A stretch of DNA of 64,000 bases from Gibbula magus. Its lineage: Eukaryota > Mollusca > Gastropoda > Trochida > Trochidae. Below the pieces are notes generated by a model. It did no database searches. It had not been told where the DNA came from and worked only from the letters and a program-made list of their open reading frames with translations. Location of the stretch: assembly GCA_936450465.1 (NCBI GenBank), contig OW388297.1:47010130-47074129 (forward strand). Direction: 5' to 3'. How positions within the stretch are numbered: position 1 is the first letter of the stretch; every line of letters begins with the position of its first letter. The translations under genes were made by a program, and so were the position numbers. Below, in pieces: positions 36,050-46,812 of this stretch.

Positions 36050-36530
36050 TGTCCTGTCCCTTTATAGCTTACGCTAGTAATGACATAATACATTATTGAG
36101 AAACATTATTTTCCAATTTCCAATCATGGGATACATTTACATGCATGACATTTTTATAAAAACATAGTTTACTAGTGAAAGTATTGGCTTGCATCGTTGC
36201 CTTCAAGTACACTTTTTATAATCTGTTAGTTTTGTCCTAAAATTATTACCTTGATCAATTTTAAACGACCTCATAAACCGACTGTAATTCTAAAAAAGTT
36301 GCACGAATCCCTGCCACTACGATGGGAACAGCCGAAAACAAAACAAAACAGATCACCATTATTTTCAACGTTTGAATGTAGCGGAAGAAATTTGACTGGG
36401 CGACTTTCTTACAGCAAACAGTTTCATAAACGGCGAAAGAGTTGCACAACTCATGACTGTAACCAGTTTAAGGAAAAAAATAGCGTGGAGTGAACGTAAA
36501 CGAGACTTAATGCCCTATTTGTATCCGCTT
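36050..36530. other. No gene recognised
   Basis: Short open frames only, on both strands. No terminal repeats or known domain. Confidence 0.5.
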
Positions 36531-36539
36531 ACTTGGGCC

Positions 36540-37124
36540 CATTCTCTTCCCACAGAGTTTAGTCCCTACAGTTTTCCGGTTCTACCCTCTGTTACATTAC
36601 GCTTGAAATCGAGAGCAGAACCAAAGTCCCCTAGCGGTGTAAAGAGAAATCTCATTCCGTATCCCTGGTTCTTAACCAATGAAAACTCATTTTTGAATGG
36701 CCATGTCGACAGGGTAACTTAATAGATCGAGGCATTTTACTCTGAAGGGTCTTGCTCATTAGCATATGTCATTCGAATATGTCTGATGTAAATAACGCAA
36801 ATGAAATGATTTTGTTATTTGTCTCTGATTTGGTCTTCTTTATTTATAATTATGTTTATGATCAATAATTTTCACAAATCAAATAGCATAGTTCGAGGAA
36901 AACACAGAAAACACAGGAAAACGAGAAAACGTTGCCCTTACGTTTATTGTATCATTATGACGTGTCATTGGCAAATGTCACTTTTACAACGGCCCCGCTG
37001 ATTGCACAACTAGATTCAATTGCAACCAATCAGAACACTACCTTCCCGCCCACATTATCGAGCGTAATGTAACAGAGGGTAGAACCGGAAAACTGTAGGG
37101 ACTAAACTCTGTGGGAAGAGAATG
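36540..37124. mobile_element. Mutator-like MITE, 64-bp perfect TIRs, 9-bp target duplication
   Basis: 36540-36603 is the exact reverse complement of 37061-37124, with outer ends CATTCTCTTCCCACAG. The flanks ACTTGGGCC (36531-36539 and 37125-37133) match exactly, giving a 9-bp target duplication, the Mutator size. The interior has no transposase. Identical arms and duplication point to a recent insertion. Confidence 0.85.
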
Positions 37125-37372
37125 ACTTGGGCCAACAACTGACGCTTTGGCTATAAGCAAGCCAGCCAATGTTAGCGCATGGCCGAAGTGTTTCAGCCAA
37201 TCAGATGGCTTGTTTTCGCCAAAACCAAATCCCATGGTGTGACTTAGTCAATGGCAAACCATGTGATTGGTATTGGTGAAAACTAGCCATCTGGTTTTGA
37301 CGTAGTTTGTTTACAACGAGGAGTTACCACGTGGTTAAAGAAACACACAAGCCATGCTAGAAATTAACAGGT

Positions 37373-37378
37373 TTTATT
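37373..37378 (-). terminator. AATAAA poly-A signal of the tyrosine recombinase gene
   Basis: On the minus strand AATAAA lies 10 bases after the stop codon (37390-37388) of the Crypton-type gene, in the right place for its cleavage and polyadenylation signal. Confidence 0.45.
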
Positions 37379-37387
37379 TCAGTATTT

Positions 37388-40039
37388 TTACAGTGACAGC
37401 TGGATTTTCTGCCCATCTTTTTCAATAACAAGGACATTTACAGAACTTGGAACTTTGATACTGAGAATATCATCACTTTTCGTCTGCATAGCGTTTTTTG
37501 TTGTTGTTTTTTTTCGTTCTCACTGTCGGCCGGTGCAGTTGTTGGGGAGGGACTTAACTTCGTACACTTCGGTGGCTGCAGAGTAGTGGTGTAACGATAC
37601 GGCGATACAGTATTGTATCCCGATGCAAGGCCCCACGATACAACGTATCGATTCGAAGCATGCGTATCGCGATACATACAAAATTAATAATTGCTCTTTA
37701 TTTCAATTCCAGTGGCGCACAACTGCGTTAGATCTATTAAACGAAACAAGCGATTCAACGCCTTTCAAAAAAACGAGAATCTTACCGAGTTGGGTTTACC
37801 CGCCCGGTCTATAAATAGCATACAATAGCGTCACAACTCTATAGGCGGAGTCATGTAGTTTGTAGTTTCGTACACGAAACGAACCAGATCTAGTCAAAAT
37901 CAGCTCATCCAGTTTTACGAAATAATTGGAAAGATTAAATACAAATATCAAATTTAAGTTTAATAATTTTATTTGAACACATTTAAGCGAAAAGTGAGTA
38001 CGGGACGAAATCAGTTGACTGTTTTGGATACATACGAAATAGTTGGTTGACGATTTCTGTTTTACTAAATCTATCAACTTTCGATGTAAAAAATAAAAGC
38101 AGAGAATTTGCATTTTGAAACGAAACGACTTATGCAAGTGATTTCTATTATTATTCGTTGTCTTTTTCAAAGAAATGATTTTAAGTCAACTTCCCACAAT
38201 CCCTTACAAACATACGCATGCGCATTTGTGCATTATGCCTGACAGCATGGCAGAAGTTAATGCAGACGACGGGCCGAGAATATCCAAACTTTTGGATCCC
38301 CCGGCTGTCTATAGGGCACCAATTTGTTCTTGTTTAAAGTGTTCAAGTTAGTTAACTGAATTTTAAAAGACATTTGTTATTTAAATTTGTTATTTAAATT
38401 TGTTAAGCTGCAATGAAATGCTGACGTGTTGTGGTCAAATTGTGAATGGTGAGTCGTTTTTTTGACTTCTTAAAAAAGACAATGTTAGGCACTAAGGCTA
38501 TACTTAGGCTGCAGAGATACACTTAACACACTTATAAATTAAGTGTAATGGATGCCATTCGATGGTGACTTTCTGTTTTTTTACATCAGAATTTCAGAAA
38601 TAAATCAACTAATATCAAACATTAGTTTATTATGTTTTATTGGCAATTTTGCAATAACACAAATACACAATGTCAATAAGAATTGTACATTTAAGGATTA
38701 AAGCTGCTGAAGCACTCACAACAGTCATAAATTTCTGATATGATATTTCTGATTCTGAAGTGATTTGCCTGCAAATAGAAAAAAGTATTTGAAAAGACTT
38801 CAAGAAAAAAGGTTTGCTCATAATTAAAGTGTATCGCGATACGTATCGTATCGCGACCCCCGTATCGTGATACGTATCGTATCGTTACACCTCTACTGCA
38901 GAGCATTAGAAATATCCTGCAGTTGCCGCTCAGAGGATCGCTTATAATCTCTCACCGCGGTGCTGCGATGGCGGCTTCTGGCCATGACTTGCTGCTCGTC
39001 AAAGCCTGTTGATACATTGATGAACAACAGTACACCTTGGCGGAATGATTCGTGACCTTCCTGTCCCCTGTATCAATGCCCGCTTTACTAATTATAGTAG
39101 GCAAATACTTAGCCAAAGTGTTCACACCGATCAGTTGCTGTTAATATTTTGGCGTCTCATCGTCCCCAGAAAGGGGACGGTGGTAGAGAGGGCCAGCTGT
39201 AGGAATGAATTTAAAGTGGCATTCAAACAGGTTAACAACATCACGAGGGTTAGATAGTGTCGCTATATTGTACCACACGTTTAGGCTCTACTTTTCGGTG
39301 ATTGAGACCCCCCTGAACAGTTTTACTCACATGCTCCTGGTACACCAATGCTTCCTGTCCGTGAGAATCCACTGCAATACTGAACTATTCCACATTACAC
39401 TCTCGGTATTCAGTGTATCCCCTAAAAGCAAACACTTTCCCACAATAGAAAAACACTCCGGTTAATCCAGTTGCACATTTCAGATTTATCACACCAGATT
39501 CCCACAGCTTATTTTCATCTTCCTCAGTGATAGGATCAGTTCGTTTTCACACACCCGAGTCCCTTTTCAGATAATTCCTTCATTCGCGTTTGGCACAAGG
39601 ATTGCAACGAATGATTGTCCTTTGACAGAAAGTTCAGGACACGCTCACATTCTTCATGTAGAATACCCATCACAATGTTATACAATGTTTGAGGCGGATA
39701 ATCGCGCCCATCCTTGCGACGAACTTCCATAACAAAACGTCTTAGCCAGTAGGAAATTTCTTTTTCCTAAATTTTCGCCAAATTAGTTGCAACAGGATAA
39801 TAATCCTCGAACATGGTTTGCGTCTTTTGATTCCGGGAGTTTGCCCACTCACCAAATTGTTGTTGCACACGTTTTCTTAGGAATCAGGTCTTTAAGGCGT
39901 TCTGTCAATTTGTCGCTTGAAATTGCTGGACAAGATCTTCTCTCTTAAACACAAGAGATTGAGTAGGGATATCCAAAATATCCGCTAGATCAAGATCATA
40001 CGTAATTATTTTGCTCAGATCGTCCTCAGCGGCTTCCAT
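37388..40039 (-). pseudogene. Crypton-type tyrosine recombinase (KIAA1958/DUF3504-like), split by a hAT element
   Basis: Minus strand: the start MEAAEDDLSKIITYDLDLAD (40039) leads to QQFGEWANSRNQKTQTMFED and YPVATNLAKI, then the clean block FVMEVRRKDGRDYPPQTLYN and NIVMGILHEECERVLNFL. GLTGVFF (39440) and KTVQGG follow. The catalytic end reads NTLAKYLPTI, NHSAKVYCCSS, then GFDEQQVMARSRHRSTAV and RDYKRSSERQLQ (39040-38930), the Arg/His and Tyr region of this recombinase family. The 37584-38895 hAT element then intervenes, and the reading resumes as PPKCTKLSPSPTTAPADSE and DDILSIKVPSSVNV to a stop at 37388. The family recombines DNA through a covalent tyrosine link. Several frameshifts make this copy dead. 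Confidence 0.75.
37584..38895. mobile_element. Non-autonomous hAT element with 8-bp target duplication
   Basis: The ends TAGTGGTGTAACGATACG and CGTATCGTTACACCTCTA are inverted TIRs. The flanks CTGCAGAG (37576-37583 and 38896-38903) are identical and fit the hAT target pattern nTnnnnAn. It is 1312 bp long. A remnant of the transposase N terminus survives (MAEVNADDGPRISKLLDPPA at 38247), comparable to the start of the transposase at 27604, but the rest is unrelated or lost. It disrupts the recombinase gene near its 3' end. Confidence 0.85.
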
Positions 40040-40136
40040 TTCAGCTGAGGTCCGTCAAAACGTGGTTACATTTGAATGAAATTTATATGACGCACAGTTT
40101 GACGTTAGGATTCATAATGCGCATGCGCTAAATGAG

Positions 40137-40190
40137 ATGGTTTACAGGTTCTCGACACCAAGCGCTTGTTGTCTTGAACCCGTAAACCAT
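40137..40190. repeat. 54-base hairpin
   Basis: ATGGTTTAC at one end pairs with GTAAACCAT at the other. Inner pairs (GTTC/GAAC, GAC/GTC) surround a central AAGCGCTT. It lies between the recombinase gene start and the ACGAAT-rich element and might be a remnant terminus or a recombination site; this is speculative. Confidence 0.5.
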
Positions 40191-40218
40191 CCATTACACA
40201 GAGCTCCCTATCCGGATG

Positions 40219-40954
40219 ATGCCCCTATTTCACTACGACCCGAATTGCCACGAATCACCACGAATAGGTGGCTGCATAAATTCGTGAATATTCGTGAGCA
40301 TTTTTGCAAAATTCGTGAACAGCATTTACACTTGTACGAAATGTTTACGAACATTCGTAGCTTTTCATGCTAAAAACCTACGAAACATGTACGAATTCTT
40401 TACGAATTGTCTACGAATTGTAAGAAATGATTAAGACACAGTCACGAATGTACTACGAATTTCCACGAATAATATAAGATATCACGAATCAAGTACGAAT
40501 AGTTTACGATAGTTCGCGATTTCGGCGATTGCAAGTCATCAAACCATTATGGAGGCGCAATGGAGAGCACGTGTTGCTCTGGCACTCGAATTTGAACTTC
40601 AATATCAACATCAAATTGAATTAGCTCTTCGTAGACAATTCGTAAATGCTTCGGGGTTAATTCGGGATGAGAACATCAAAATTATCAACCACGAATTTCC
40701 AAGAATTGTTTACGAAGTTGTTACGAACGTCCCGAATTAAATACGAACAGTTTACGAAGCAACTACGAATCTGAAATTCGTAGATGATTCGTGAAAATCT
40801 TTTGACAAAAAAAATTGGTTCCACAAGAATGTTGCCGAATCAACTAGGAATCATTTACGAATATCACGAATCAATTACGAATTATCTACGAATGTTCACG
40901 AAAGTGCAAATTTTCCAATTCGTGGCAATTCGGGTCGTAGTGAAATAGGGGCAT
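40219..40954. mobile_element. TIR element saturated with ACGAAT motifs
   Basis: Perfect inverted ends of about 37 bp begin ATGCCCCTATTTCACTACGA. The 736-bp element holds about two dozen exact ACGAAT/ATTCGT hexamers plus several ACGAA variants, against less than one expected by chance. A short open frame (40549-40740, MEAQWRARVALALEFEL...) lies in the middle in a stretch with few motifs; I do not recognise it. No target duplication is clear. The motif spread suggests internal reiteration, or binding sites for an unknown factor. Confidence 0.75.
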
Positions 40955-41248
40955 GAGAGGACCGATGAGCGATCGCAGACTTTCCGAGCACGACATTCCA
41001 TTGGCTGAAAAAATACATGCTATGCTATTGAGCGATGAGTGAACAACCTATATCAACACGATATGGTTGATTTTACAGAATGTTATGCAATACAATATTA
41101 CACTGATGGAGCAGGTTGATGTTCTTTTTAATTGATCCCATACCGCGAGTTAGCCAGAAAATGATACCTCACTGACCGAGAGGAAGAACCAACCAGTCAA
41201 GGATCGAAACGAGGGAGAACATAGAATAGGGAGAAGTTTTATAGTGTA

Positions 41249-41915
41249 TACAGTGTCTATGACCATTGCCTGCCAATGGATGTAATATATTGCAATAAAT
41301 TAACGGATGTAATATATTGCAATAAATTTAAGTTACGGGTCGATTTCACTAAATGTTCTAATCCTTACGAATATCGAAAACCGATGGTTATCGGCAAAAC
41401 GGGACGGAAATCAAATGAGATGAGTACCAAGAAGAGGAAATTGATAATAAAATTGAGGAAATTGATCGTAAAATTTAGAAATGAGGATTACAAAATTTCT
41501 AAAATTGCTGAAATATTAGACACCCCATGGTCGACAGTCAAAAGTGTTTGAAGCTACTGGATCAGTAGAAAACCGTCACGAAATGGAAGAAAGAAATTGT
41601 TTACTGTGAGTGACCAGACGGCATTGAACAGGTGTGTGAAAAATAACCGTCGTGCGACCCTGAATGATATTAATGAAAACAAAGACCAGCCTTTCAGGAA
41701 ACGGACAATTCGGAGAAAATTAACTTTTGAAGGCTATAAACGACTAGTTGCAAAAAAAACAAGTCGCCATTGGTGAGGTGAATTTGAAGAAACATCATTT
41801 GTTGTGTCTAGAAGAGACTTTGGACTGGTGCTCAAAACTGGAAACACCTTATAATTTCGGATGAAAGTCAAGTGGTTATCGGTGCTGACAAGCGTGTGTA
41901 TGTTTGGAGAATATT
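41249..41915 (+). pseudogene. Tc1/mariner transposase, truncated
   Basis: A candidate TIR start TACAGTGTC lies at 41249. The paired HTH region includes MSTKKRKLIIKL, a short internal duplication, FRNEDYKISKIAEILDTPWS and VKSV (to 41549). After a frameshift, SDQTALNRCVKNNRRATLND, RTIRRKLTFEGYKRLVAKK and VAIGEVNLKK follow, then SDESQVVIGADKRVYVWR (41858-41912), which holds the first catalytic Asp. It stops abruptly at unrelated sequence, so the rest of the DDE/D domain is gone. The family integrates at TA. Confidence 0.8.
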
Positions 41916-42530
41916 TCATTCAAATATTTGTAATGGATTTATATCAACAATAAATCATATAATTATAAATTTGATAATGCAAACCACATTCAATGTGTCT
42001 GTTTTCTGTATAATTACGGAGCTGTTAACGTGTAGTTTATTATGTCCCCGAATCGGAGATTCCGGGTGTATATTGTCTTTCACCAGCTTAAATACTTGGC
42101 ATGGGCATATCATATTTAACCTTGTGACCTTGACGCAGTGGACATCTTCAGAAAACTTTAACCGTTGCGATAACTTTGGTATATCTGGGGGCATCCGTGT
42201 TTAACAAACACATCTTATATATTCCGACATCTTTAAGTGAATAAGCGAAGTTATTTCAAGTGATGATTACTTTTGTACGCTGTCGCCACACACTTTCTTC
42301 TTCTTTGATTGCGTGGTGGTCGATGAGAAGTGCCCAAAGAGGAGTTTATATTGCCGCGAAAGCCTCGGACTGTCAACTGGTGAAGCTTAGTTCAGTCATG
42401 TCTGACATATTGTCGGCTGCTGTTTATAAACAAGGGAATCCTCACGCGGCTGATGACGTCAGAGGGAAACCCCCCGTTAGAAACACTACTTCACAATAAA
42501 AGAGCTCCTTTCTTATCTTGTCTTTCTATC
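41916..42530. other. No gene recognised
   Basis: Sequence between the Tc1/mariner and Harbinger relics. Open frames up to 110 codons exist, but none resembles a known protein and their composition looks non-coding. Confidence 0.45.
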
Positions 42531-42543
42531 TTTTACATCATCT

Positions 42544-43208
42544 TTATATCTTGAATTTCTCTTCCGGGATAGAAATATGTAGTATGATAACAAAGTTTGA
42601 TTGCGCATAGTACTCCTTCCTACACACGCGTAGGCCGGCTTGGAGGGTGCGTGGTAGGAGGAGTGTCCCGTGGCCGGCTTGGAAGGCCCGGAGAGTGCGT
42701 GGGTGGGATGAGTGTCCCGTGGCCTGCTTGGAAGGTCCGGAGGGTGGGATGAGTGTCCCGTCAATTGCTCCAGGGACAGCGTAACCAGCTACGTTGTAGA
42801 ATAGTTCTCTCATTGAACGCTGGTCGTGCGTCATTGTTGGAAAGTTAATCTTCTCCAAAGCATCACGTATGGCCGACACGGAAGTGTGAACCGTTCTGCA
42901 AACGCTTGCTTTGCTGATGGTATACATTTTCCCTACTTCGGAAAAAAAATCCGTCTTTGCTGAGGAAACGTATAGTAGAAAGCACTTGTTTTTCCGGAGA
43001 CGGAAACGCTTCGTCGGACGCTCTAAAAGGTTAGTTGTCATTTGTACAGTATCAGACAATGTATCTGTCCATCCGATAATTTGAAAAAAGTTCCTGATCG
43101 GACAGTGTCCAAAACACATAATCTGTCTCGAACTACCCTTTTTCTTCTCATACTTTTCTTTTCAGTGTGTTTCTTCAGTTCTTGAGTGCAATAATGGACG
43201 CCATCTTG
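42544..43208 (-). pseudogene. PIF/Harbinger transposase N-terminal half with in-frame minisatellite
   Basis: Minus strand: ATG at 43208 (MASIIALKN) sits in a CAAGATGGCG context; after a break, a 191-codon frame starts at 43119. LLERPTKRFRLRKNKCF, FFSEVGKMYTISKASVCRTV, FPTMTHDQRSMRELFYNVAG and VPGAIDGTLIPPSGPS contain the first catalytic Asp (AIDGT). Then a 41-49 bp minisatellite adds about 40 residues before VCRKEYYAQSNF, the block that normally follows directly. The frame stops at 42544 and the rest of the domain is absent. Related to but diverged from the copy at 21084. Confidence 0.8.
42627..42760. repeat. Three-unit GC-rich minisatellite within the Harbinger frame
   Basis: Units of 49, 43 and 41 bases share GGGACACTCATCCCACC and CTTCCAAGCCGGCCAC (minus strand). 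The expansion keeps the transposase frame open through all three units. It is the most GC-rich stretch of the surrounding kilobase. Confidence 0.8.
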
Positions 43209-43589
43209 CCGATAATATCGCGACTATCGTTTTGGAAGAAAAAAGTCAACAAATATTTATCTAAACATTTTATTGTAACTAAAGATGTCGTAACACTGAG
43301 AGACGTTTGTGAAACGCTCATAAAATTGTATGATATCATAGTCGTATGATACAACTTGCGATATCTTAGGCCTAAGAGACTTTAGTTAAACGGGCTCCAG
43401 GGTTCAGTAGTTACAACCAAACTCGAATTTCCTTCCTGTTTGAGTGACACAGTGGTGTTTACAGAATATATTATCTTGACAAAAGATTGTAGTTTTTAAC
43501 ACTGTACGTGTGTTACGGTAATTAGAAGCCCCGACTTAATCAGGGCTGCTATCAGTTTTTGTGCAGTTTCCATCGCCGCCGCCGGCGCG

Positions 43590-43899
43590 TTTTGTATTGG
43601 TTATAACTTTTTTCCAAATAAGGTTTTGAGAACTCATATACATTACTTCTTACTTTGGCCCTGGGGAATTTTTTTGACATGTTCACATTCAAGGTCAATG
43701 TCAAGGTCACGAGTTCTGAAATCGCTAAAAAAAAAAAATCCTTGTAAACACGATAACTTGAAAAATATTTGTGCTATCAGGCTCATACAATCAACTTATG
43801 GAGAAAGGCTAAGATTTGAAAAGGTTTTCGCTCAAAGGTCAAGGTCATAGCGAGGTCACAACCTAAGCATGCTTTTGCGAAAATGTCTTGTTTCAACTA
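43590..43899 (+). repeat. AAGGTCA-rich repeat, left part (continues at 52529)
   Basis: Contains TTCAAGGTCAATGTCAAGGTCA (in two overlapping pieces), CAAAGGTCAAGGTCATAG and ATCAGGCTCATA. The same order occurs at 52700-52950 and 62500-62710. It is cut at 43899 by the TTAA element; the rest of the unit is at 52529-53250. In the copy at 62440-63080 this sequence lies at the 3' part of a Helentron-like element, so it is probably the body of that family. Confidence 0.7.
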
Positions 43900-44121
43900 T
43901 TAAAGGTGCACTCCGGCAAATTTTTTACCTTTTTCACTCTTAAGTGTTCTGAATCGTTAACAATATACATAACCTATTGGTTAACATTTAAAAAAAAAAA
44001 AAAAAATTTATTAAGTTATATTTGAAAACCGTTTTTTTGTGTGAAGTTTAGTGGTACGCAATAACAGTAAGCCGTCACGTGACTTCCGGTACTCGCGTGT
44101 AACACGACAACACGGTGGACC

Positions 44122-45155
44122 ATGGAGGTCGGTATGGCCACCCAAGCGACTGAGAAAACTTTCATGGTATGTGGACGTAATATTGTTTTCCATGGGTACA
44201 TTGTGGTGTATAAGTGAATACGAATTGAACGTTTCAAATATGTCATCATGTTCAGAATATTTATGTTCGTAATAATAATTCAAGTTCGAAGTTCGGTCAT
44301 CTGTAGATCTACTGTAGTTCACTGTTCCGCGCATTACGAATCGCAATCGCTGAATCCGCTGTTGATTCGTTGAACAATGAATTTTATAAGACAGTACTGT
44401 TTTGAGTTTATGCAAGACATCGGTAATGTAAAAGTGTACCATCACACTACCGGTACGAGTACGAGCCTTCGTTGTGTAAAATGTAAATGTAAATGTAAAA
44501 TTTATTATGGATCTACGAAGTCTCCTCCACTTTGCCACCTTGTCAACCGAATACCGTAAATCCTTGAATAATAGCCAGGTCTAATGATAAATTCCTCGTC
44601 GATATACATAATTGCATGCCGAGTTAAATTTAGCAAATGTAAACAAACTATCGAGTGTCTCCGGCAATAGTCGCCTTTTTAGAAATAATTCCGGCATATT
44701 TATGTGACTTTCAACCTCACGGCAAGAGCTTTATTTACAACTTAAAATCTACCCGATTATTCAAGGATTTACGGTAATAACTGTTCCTTTATGTGGTAAT
44801 GAATTTGATTACCAGCAAATTCTTGACTAATAACTACGTTTGTCTTTTCTTTGGAAATACTGAAAATAAATCCAATTAGATAGGCTACCAAAGGGGTAAA
44901 ACTTAATAATTATTAACTAAAAGCAAAATTGTATTTAAATTGGTGCAAGTATTATGTTGTGATGTACTATCTGATCATCTGTTATTTGCTATTGACTAGA
45001 TTCAATGAAAACATACTTTTATATTAAATGCTTGCATCAATTAAGTCATGTATTTTTTAATGACTTGTTAAAAATAAAATAAAATTGATTTTGCAGAAGG
45101 AAGCAGAGAAAGACACTCCGGAAGGAGCAATGAATAGAGAAAGGAGCAATGAATA
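44122..45155 (+). CDS. Possible short two-exon frame at the left end of the TTAA element
   Basis: ATG at 44122 in a strong context (GGACCATGG) opens MEVGMATQATEKTFM and runs into a GTATGT donor at 44167. A good acceptor (TTGATTTTGCAG, ending 45096) would continue KEAEKDTPEGAMNRERSNE to a stop. The phase fits, but the product is only 34 residues and unrecognised. It could be the first exons of a larger decayed gene. A MITE (44552-44776) lies in the presumed intron. Confidence 0.25.
44552..44776. mobile_element. MITE with TACCGTAAATCCTTGAATAAT ends
   Basis: The left end TACCGTAAATCCTTGAATAA and right end TTATTCAAGGATTTACGGTA are inverted. It is 225 bp long and non-coding. A decayed relative with repeated CCTTGAATAAT motifs lies near 51018-51190. 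Confidence 0.75.
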
Positions 45156-45289
45156 GAGGGGCGGCTCCAGCTTGTTACAGCAGTTGACTAGAAGAGGGCA
45201 GGTGATGACATTTGGCTCTACGAGGCTGATGATGTGGAGAGGTTGAGAATTTTTTATTAACAATAACAAATAAATATTATGATTGAAGT

Positions 45290-46200
45290 GATGGGTTTTT
45301 TTTATTATTCACTGGATTAATATGTTAGTGGTGTTGACAAAAGTGAGCATGCAGGCCTATCAGTTTCCCAGAAACTGCTGTTAGCAGTGTAAAAAGCTGA
45401 AATTATGACTCAAGTTAAATAGATTAAAGGGACAGAACTCAATAACAAATCAACTTGTTTTTAACTAGATCAATATTTATGTCAGGAGTAAACAATGAGC
45501 ACATCAGAAGCTCATCCCCTCTGCAATTTGGTGTTGAATGAAAGCAAAGTGTCATAATGTGGTGTCCTTTTCTAGACCCCACACATCAAGCTTGTACATT
45601 TATAAAACACACTGATATTCATGAGCGGGAACAATGGTTTATTCACCCACCTGGTATGAAAGTTAAGGCAATGTAACATAAGTTCAAGCACTTTAATTGG
45701 CAGCTAGGTTGCATACTCCCAGTCAACTTCCAAGTCTATCATTGACAAATTTTAAGTCATGCTGCATTTTATCAACTTTTCTATGTATGCTCCTACACTA
45801 GCACAGAAAAATTAACAAACTGAAGCAATTTAAATTAGCCAGTGACTTCAGGGAAAGTTGACTTTCAGTGACTTGAGATTGAAAAAAGAACAATGTTGGT
45901 CTTTACACCAGGGTAATAATGTGTGTGCACTATGAGCATGTCCCTTAGTGGTGAAGAGTTCAGCCGGTAGAAGTATCGGATCCTATTATTATTATTTATG
46001 AAGCCATCATTGACTAGGAGCTTCTGATGTTGATAATATTCTTAGAATGGATTGCAGATCAATGTAAGATGCCAAGTTACTGGTGCTTCATCCATGGATA
46101 ACTGAAACATAAGAAAAGATTTAAACTTTAATAGTGTACAATTCAGTTCTAAATGTTCATTATGTCAATTATTAACAAGCAACCATCATGGTTAAGATAT
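45290..46200. other. No gene recognised
   Basis: Interior of the TTAA element. Short open frames only. A good minus-strand splice acceptor (TCTTATGTTTCAG, at about 46114-46102) may start the last exon of the spliced gene described at 47859. Confidence 0.4.
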
Positions 46201-46223
46201 ATCCCATTATCCCGGGTATACCC

Positions 46224-46431
46224 AACTTCCCAATGCAAGGCATAACTCTTGCCAGTCTCCATTACTGGCTGATTTAGGCCTCGCTCTATTTCGTTAAGAA
46301 ATCTGTGCTTAGAAATCCAGGCCCACTATGCATTTCTGGTGCAGTGATTCACTATCTAAGGGAAATACCGCAAGGCTTAAATAAGCCAGTAATGCAGACT
46401 GGCAAGAGTTATGCCTGGCGTTTGGAAGTTG
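46224..46431. mobile_element. MITE with 10-bp target duplication, Mutator-like (copy 2 of 3)
   Basis: Same family as 13999-14220: ends AACTTCCCAATGCAAGGC and GGCGTTTGGAAGTT. It is flanked by exact GGGTATACCC repeats (46214-46223 and 46432-46441). The target duplication is itself a palindrome. Confidence 0.8.
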
Positions 46432-46812
46432 GGGTATACCCTGCAACTGGCATACTGTTTTACTTTGCTGAATAATATGTCCAATGTTATAGAACATATT
46501 TGGAATCTTAAACAGAATATAAACTAGTTTTCTAATTTAAAAAAAAATAATACAGTTGGTGGGGGTATAATAAAGTAAACTAACTTCAAAATTTAGAATT
46601 AATTTGGGTGTTACACCGCTTTCAAGAATATTTCACTATTATCATGGATACTAGTATTATTGCAGGGAGAAAGCCTGCAACGCCATGGTGGCTATGCATT
46701 GCGCTGAAACCTGCGAGCATCGGCTCTAACTAGAGCCCCATTGGCCAAAGAGTCTGTACATAAATAAGTCAGCTCTCTTGAGTCACTGGTTTCTGGAGAG
46801 GAAGTAAGAAAA

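Larger units (their letters stand above)
33340..36050 (-). pseudogene. CR1/Rex1-like LINE ORF2, internally deleted
   Basis: Minus strand from 36050: RFDDKDFSKELKDLLNN, ISEEDVLFRFSKVNYRKSSG and DCLSGVILKECIDQL lead into the polymerase; RPVALTSIALKCFERIVL (35720-35665) and LDPLQFAYRARRGVEDATV (35650-35580) are fingers motifs; FADDTAIAVY (35545-35510) is the catalytic box. The VDFSSAFNT and GTPQGCVLSP segments are deleted between the last two. LNVSKTKELVI and VVEVVSSYKYL (35035-34900) and FYKTCVQSILMFSIQYWFG (33610-33555) form the thumb and tail. It reverse-transcribes element RNA at the target. Two elements interrupt it (33619-34798 and 35086-35492). Dead. Confidence 0.8.

Noticed and set aside
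44011..44538. 175-codon open frame on the minus strand
   Set aside because: It crosses the short exon candidate and MITE flank on the other strand, has a low-complexity TFTFTF stretch from a TGTAAA repeat, and shows no domain.
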